Source: Pseudoxanthomonas suwonensis (GTDB lineage Bacteria; Pseudomonadota; Gammaproteobacteria; Xanthomonadales; Xanthomonadaceae). From it: DNA of 64,000 bases. How positions within the stretch are numbered: position 1 is the stretch's first letter; every line of letters begins with the position of its first letter. This document shows positions 63,103 through 64,000 of this stretch, in pieces. The notes below the pieces were generated by a model. The model was not told the origin of the DNA. It saw only the letters and a program-made list of their open reading frames with translations, and did no database searches. Made by a program: the position numbers and the translations under genes. The DNA lies in the NCBI GenBank assembly GCA_003240695.1, contig QFNC01000012.1, forward strand, positions 1 to 64,000, given 5' to 3'.

Positions 63103-64000
63103 ATGAAACTCAAGAAAACCAAGACATCCGACAAGATCGACGGCGCCGTCAACGATGCCATCGATTACGAAATCACGGTTGCCGACCTCGCGCGCAAAAG
63201 TGCCCGTCGTGCGTGGATGGTCACCTGGGCATCCCTGCTGATGTCGCTGATCCTTGCCGGCGGCTACTATTACATGCTGCCGCTGAAGGAAAAAGTGCCC
63301 TATTTGATCATGGCTGATGCCTATACGGGTACCAGTTCGGTCACCCAGTTGCGCAATTCCGCCAGCTACCAGACCGTCACCGCCAGCGAGGTGGTCAACC
63401 GCAGCAACATCGCCAGTTTCATTCTGGCGCGCGAGTCGTTCGATGTGTCGGCCATCGGTACGCGTGACTGGAGAATGCTGCACACCATGAGTTCCAGGGA
63501 AGTCTCCCAGGAATACACCAACCATCATTCCCGCCGCAATCCAGCCAGTCCGATCAATCTGTATGGCAGGACGCGCGCCATCCGCATCAACATTCTCAGC
63601 ATCACGCCGTCTGGCCGAAGTGCCGGCGGAGCCGCGACTGGTGCCACCGTGCGTTTTCAGCGCACATTGTTCAACAAGACCGATGGTACGGCACAGCCAC
63701 TGGACAACAAGATCGCAACGATGGCGTTCGAGTACAAGCCGAACCTCAGCATGAGCGAGGAGGACCGGCTGCTGAACCCGCTGGGCTTCCAGGTGACCGA
63801 CTATCGCGTGGATACCGATTTTTCGGTACAGCCCCCGCCGGAAGTGCGCATCAATGCCGCGCCGCCGACGGTGCCGGACGTGGGGGCGCCGATGCAGGCC
63901 CAACCGCAAGGTGCTCCCGGAGACGTTCAGACACAGCCAACCGACGGTGCCAATCAGCAGGCAGTGCCAGGCCAGCGGACACAGCAGGCCGCCAGCGGAC
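63103..64000 (+). CDS. virB8: VirB8 T4SS inner-membrane protein, 3' end beyond window
   Basis: The gene runs off the window with no stop after about 299 codons. The protein has a short cytosolic head (MKLKKTKTSDKIDGAV), one membrane helix (about residues 40-60) and a periplasmic VirB8/NTF2-like domain (VVNRSNIASFILARESFDV, NPLGFQVTDYRVDTDF). A tail rich in P and Q begins near residue 245. VirB8 is an assembly factor at the inner-membrane complex. The long disordered tail is typical of X-T4SS VirB8 rather than of Agrobacterium. The rest of the locus should follow to the right. Confidence 0.92.
   Translation, partial: MKLKKTKTSDKIDGAVNDAIDYEITVADLARKSARRAWMVTWASLLMSLILAGGYYYMLPLKEKVPYLIMADAYTGTSSVTQLRNSASYQTVTASEVVNRSNIASFILARESFDVSAIGTRDWRMLHTMSSREVSQEYTNHHSRRNPASPINLYGRTRAIRINILSITPSGRSAGGAATGATVRFQRTLFNKTDGTAQPLDNKIATMAFEYKPNLSMSEEDRLLNPLGFQVTDYRVDTDFSVQPPPEVRINAAPPTVPDVGAPMQAQPQGAPGDVQTQPTDGANQQAVPGQRTQQAASG

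Overview
The window looks like a chromosomal segment of a high-GC gammaproteobacterium of the Xanthomonadaceae (Lysobacter/Luteimonas/Thermomonas/Xanthomonas relatives). The reasons are high-GC codon use throughout, the minCDE and glyA-nrdR-rib-nusB-thiL blocks, a bacterial M2 (ACE-like) peptidase, a RibBA with a decayed GTP cyclohydrolase half, a large Oar-like TonB receptor, and, at the right edge, the start of an Xanthomonadales-type type IV secretion (X-T4SS) locus whose VirB7 carries an N0-like domain. Assignment below family level is not possible from the sequence alone.

Layout. 1-2.9 kb: decayed RHS tip, tfoX-like gene, free-methionine sulfoxide reductase, bioD, phasin. 3-8.6 kb (minus strand): queD, an atypical Y-family polymerase, a pyrimidine-dimer glycosylase-like gene and gcvP, all downstream of a tandem glycine riboswitch. 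8.6-14 kb: Bcr/CflA exporter, M2 peptidase, EamA transporter, a frameshifted NAD(P)-binding pseudogene and an HExxH protein. 14-16.5 kb: minE-minD-minC plus a coupled acetyltransferase. 16.7-21 kb: DesK/NarL-type two-component pair, SRPBCC protein, DUF3667 protein. 21-25 kb: exported protein, pyrF, ettA, rcnB-like gene. 25-31.7 kb: glyA-nrdR-ribD-ribE-ribBA-ribH-nusB-thiL on the plus strand. 31.7-35.4 kb: 5'-3' exonuclease, nitroreductase, DUF1631 protein. 35.4-39.8 kb: proton-translocating transhydrogenase genes, pntAA separated from pntAB-pntB by an inverted sigma factor/DUF3619-like/DUF3106 cassette. 39.9-47 kb: membrane protein, sufT, secreted subtilase, single-domain asparaginase, DUF2069, wrbA, yihY, tlpA-like gene. 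47-54.7 kb: rpsT, then murJ-ribF-ileS-lspA-ispH. 54.7 kb: tRNA-Thr(CGT). 54.9-62.3 kb: dipeptide epimerase and NlpC/P60 endopeptidase (murein-peptide handling), TonB receptor, serine hydrolase. 62.3-64 kb: promoter and leader, virB7, and virB8, which runs off the window.

Most of the window is housekeeping: flavin synthesis (ribD/E/BA/H plus ribF), one-carbon and glycine metabolism (glyA, gcvP), cell division (min), envelope biogenesis (murJ, lspA, ispH) and redox balance (pnt). Gene packing is very tight. At least thirteen junctions use ATGA, GTGA or TGATG overlaps, suggesting extensive translational coupling. The parts most worth a second look are the X-T4SS entry with its long leader, the tandem glycine riboswitch heading a DNA-repair-rich run, the C8 tract inside a candidate promoter at 43930-43956, and the split pnt locus.
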